Origin: CAYQMF01 sp964418595
GTDB lineage: Bacteria; Planctomycetota; UBA1135; UBA2386
NCBI GenBank assembly: GCA_964418595.1
Contig: CAYQMF010000033.1
Span: forward strand, 1 to 53,381
Direction: 5' to 3'
Length of the DNA: 53,381 bases
Both the position numbers and the translations under genes were made by a program. Position 1 is the first letter of the stretch, and each line of letters starts with the position of its first letter. This document shows, piece by piece, positions 51,640 through 53,381 of the stretch. A model generated the notes under the pieces. It had not been told where the DNA came from and searched no databases. It worked only from the letters and a program-made list of their open reading frames with translations.

Positions 51640-53381
51640 ATGTCCGACCGACGCCCGACCGGCGCCCGCCGTCGCCGCCGCTGGCGACGCCTGCTCTTTT
51701 GGGCCGTGGCTGCTGCGGCCGTGTACCTCCTCCTCGAGGTGCTGGCCTTCGGCGCCTATTGGCTCGTGCGCGGCCGGATGTACTCGCCCGACTTCGTGCA
51801 CACGGCCCAGGCGCGCATCGCGCGCGCGGTCGACGCGCAGGCCGACGCGCCGACCCTCGCCATGCAGGACAGCGGCGGCGACATGACCATCCATCCCTAC
51901 CTCGGCTTCGTGGCCAACCGCGACACCGACGACCAGATGATGCTGCCGCCGTGGGGCGCCGAGATCACGACCTGGGGGTTCGTCGACCACGCCGGCATCG
52001 TGCGCAAGCGCGGCGCCGACCGCGTGCTCATCGGGATCTTCGGCGGCTCCGTCGCCGAGTTCTTCGGGGCCGAAGGCGCCGCCGAGCTGGAGCGTCGCCT
52101 GCGCACGCATCCGGCGTATGCCGACAAGCGCGTCGAGTTCGTGCGCATGGGGCTCGGCGGCTACAAGCAGCCGCAGCAGCTCTTCGCGCTCACCTGGCTG
52201 CTGGCGATGGGCGGCGAGCTCGACTTCGCGATCAACCTCGACGGCTTCAACGACACGACGCTCGGCCTGCTCGAGAACGAGCCGCGCGGCGTGCCCATGT
52301 TCTTTCCGCGCAACTGGGCGGTGCTCGCCGAGCACGCGCTCGATCCCGCGCAGCGCCGGCACATGGGCCAGGCCACGCTGCTGCAGGACGCGCGCGCGTG
52401 GCTCGCGGGATGCTTCGGCAGCCGACCGCTGCGCTGGTCGGTCACCGCTTCGCTCGGCTGGGAGCTGCTCGACCAGTGGCTGGCGAAGAGTCACGCGAGC
52501 CACCTGCTCGCGCTGCAGACGCACGCGCGCACCGACGCGCCGTTCCACATCACCGGCCCCGGGCCGACGCCGACGCCCCTCGACCTCGACGACCCGAACC
52601 ACCGCCCCGACGCGCTCGCCGCCGCCGCCTGCGACCTCTGGCAACGCTGCTCGCGCGCGATGGCCCGCGTGTGCGCCGCGCACGGCATCGGCTACTTCCA
52701 CTTCCTGCAGCCCAACCAGTACTTCGCCGGCAGCAAGACCCTCACCGCCGAGGAGCACCGCATCGCCATCGAGCCCGGCAGCCGCTACGAGCCGTGGATC
52801 GCGCGCGGCTACCCGCGCCTGCGCCTCGCCGGCGCGCAGCTCGCCCGCGACGGCATCCGCTTCACGGATCTCACCCAGATCTACACCGACGTCGCCGCGC
52901 CGGTGTACATCGACAACTGCTGCCACGTGAACGCGCTCGGCAACGAGATCCTCGGCCGCGCGCTCGCGGCCGAGATCCTGCGCGACGCGCCCGGCGATCC
53001 CGCGCGCCCGGCGGTGCTGGGTCGCCCCCTGCGCGTCGAACCGGCGACGCTGTCCTTCACCCGGTCGTTCACCCACCGCGAGCTGCGCGTCTTCGCCGCC
53101 GCCGACGACGTGACCTACTTCGCGACCACGTTCACGAGCGCCGACCCGGCCATCGCGCGCGTCGACCAGTACGGCCTCGTCACCGCCGTCCGGGCCGGCG
53201 CGACCACCCTGACCATCCGCCACGGCGGCGTCGACCTCGTGCTGCCGGTGCGGGTCGAACTGCCCCCGGTTCTCGACCTGGGCGGCGCCTCGGCGCCCGC
53301 CGGCTTCGTGCGCCCCGCGCTCGCGGCCGACGCCGCGGCTGCCGGGCTCCGCCTGCGCGTGCTGCGCCCCGGCGGCGCCCT
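51640..53381 (+). CDS. SGNH-hydrolase-like membrane-anchored protein with Big2 domain (partial, right edge)
   Basis: Open from ATG 51640 to the window end with no stop, about 580 residues. A basic N-terminus (RRRRWRRLL) and one membrane segment (FWAVAAAAVYLLLEVLAFGAYW) anchor it, with the rest outside. The SGNH-like catalytic Ser is Ser137 in GIFGGSVAEFFG; Asn in a later block LDGFNDTT could be the N residue, and the Asp425-x3-His429 pair in YIDNCCHVNALGNEIL completes the family's block V. From about residue 465 a Big2-like Ig domain follows (VTYFATTFTSADPAIARVDQYGLVTAVRAGATTLTI in parts). It may act on acetyl groups of a surface glycan. It is divergent from the Cys-rich gene. The C-terminal end and neighbours are outside the window. 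Confidence 0.85.
   Translation, partial: MSDRRPTGARRRRRWRRLLFWAVAAAAVYLLLEVLAFGAYWLVRGRMYSPDFVHTAQARIARAVDAQADAPTLAMQDSGGDMTIHPYLGFVANRDTDDQMMLPPWGAEITTWGFVDHAGIVRKRGADRVLIGIFGGSVAEFFGAEGAAELERRLRTHPAYADKRVEFVRMGLGGYKQPQQLFALTWLLAMGGELDFAINLDGFNDTTLGLLENEPRGVPMFFPRNWAVLAEHALDPAQRRHMGQATLLQDARAWLAGCFGSRPLRWSVTASLGWELLDQWLAKSHASHLLALQTHARTDAPFHITGPGPTPTPLDLDDPNHRPDALAAAACDLWQRCSRAMARVCAAHGIGYFHFLQPNQYFAGSKTLTAEEHRIAIEPGSRYEPWIARGYPRLRLAGAQLARDGIRFTDLTQIYTDVAAPVYIDNCCHVNALGNEILGRALAAEILRDAPGDPARPAVLGRPLRVEPATLSFTRSFTHRELRVFAAADDVTYFATTFTSADPAIARVDQYGLVTAVRAGATTLTIRHGGVDLVLPVRVELPPVLDLGGASAPAGFVRPALAADAAAAGLRLRVLRPGGA

Overview
The window is about 53 kb of very GC-rich DNA, densely packed with bacterial genes that often overlap at their start and stop codons. 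I read it as a chromosomal segment of a Gram-negative bacterium, probably a member of Planctomycetota. The reasons are lipoproteins and outer-membrane export genes, an LPS-core-like glycosyltransferase and WaaP-type kinase cluster, giant secreted TPR/DUF3857/transglutaminase proteins, several EF-hand and PDZ periplasmic proteins, and a complete Na+-translocating NADH:quinone reductase (Nqr) operon. The phylum is an inference from gene content. No rRNA or ribosomal protein gene is present to test it.

Layout. 1-1613 (-): methyltransferase and an ABC ATPase cut by the left edge. 1663-5503 (+): histidine kinase, OmpR-type regulator and a secreted protein, all start/stop coupled. 5524-8609: a lipoprotein, an Arg/Asp-repeat protein with a degenerate NYN-like domain, and a six-EF-hand secreted protein. 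8742-16150: two tandem giant DUF3857/transglutaminase proteins, the first with a full catalytic triad and the second without the cysteine. 16257-17503: a decayed M1-peptidase-like pseudogene. 17583-21701 (-): MTA phosphorylase, TruD, a pseudouridine-synthase-like protein lacking the catalytic Asp, and a sugar-nucleotide epimerase. 21853-25913: an RlmL-like methyltransferase, a PDZ/thioredoxin-fold protein, tRNA-Glu(CTC) and a dGTPase. 25897-31594 (-): a tightly coupled LPS-core-like cluster. 31670-35672: cytochrome c lipoprotein, PuuD-like membrane domain, MazG and a GT-C membrane glycosyltransferase. 35962-43144 (-): nqrM-nqrABCDEF-apbE. 43278-43376 (-): selC, the selenocysteine tRNA, with its own terminator. 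43495-44245: two small conserved proteins. 44300-51524 (-): a CusCBA-type metal efflux operon with a Cys-rich exported protein upstream. 51640-end (+): an SGNH-hydrolase-like protein with a Big2-type domain, cut by the right edge.

The functional groups are clear. The nqr operon carries its own maturation factors: ApbE for flavin attachment and a NqrM-like protein for iron delivery. The cus operon carries metal-binding modules on the adaptor and on the pump. The glycosyltransferase cluster probably builds an LPS core. The selC gene implies that the organism makes selenoproteins, although I found no convincing selenoprotein gene inside the window.

No gene-free stretch exceeds 300 bases. The longest are 35673-35961 (terminator and hairpin), 5971-6208 (nothing recognised) and 24464-24661 (SD of one gene and a possible tRNA promoter). 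No CRISPR array, insertion sequence, rRNA or phage gene was seen.
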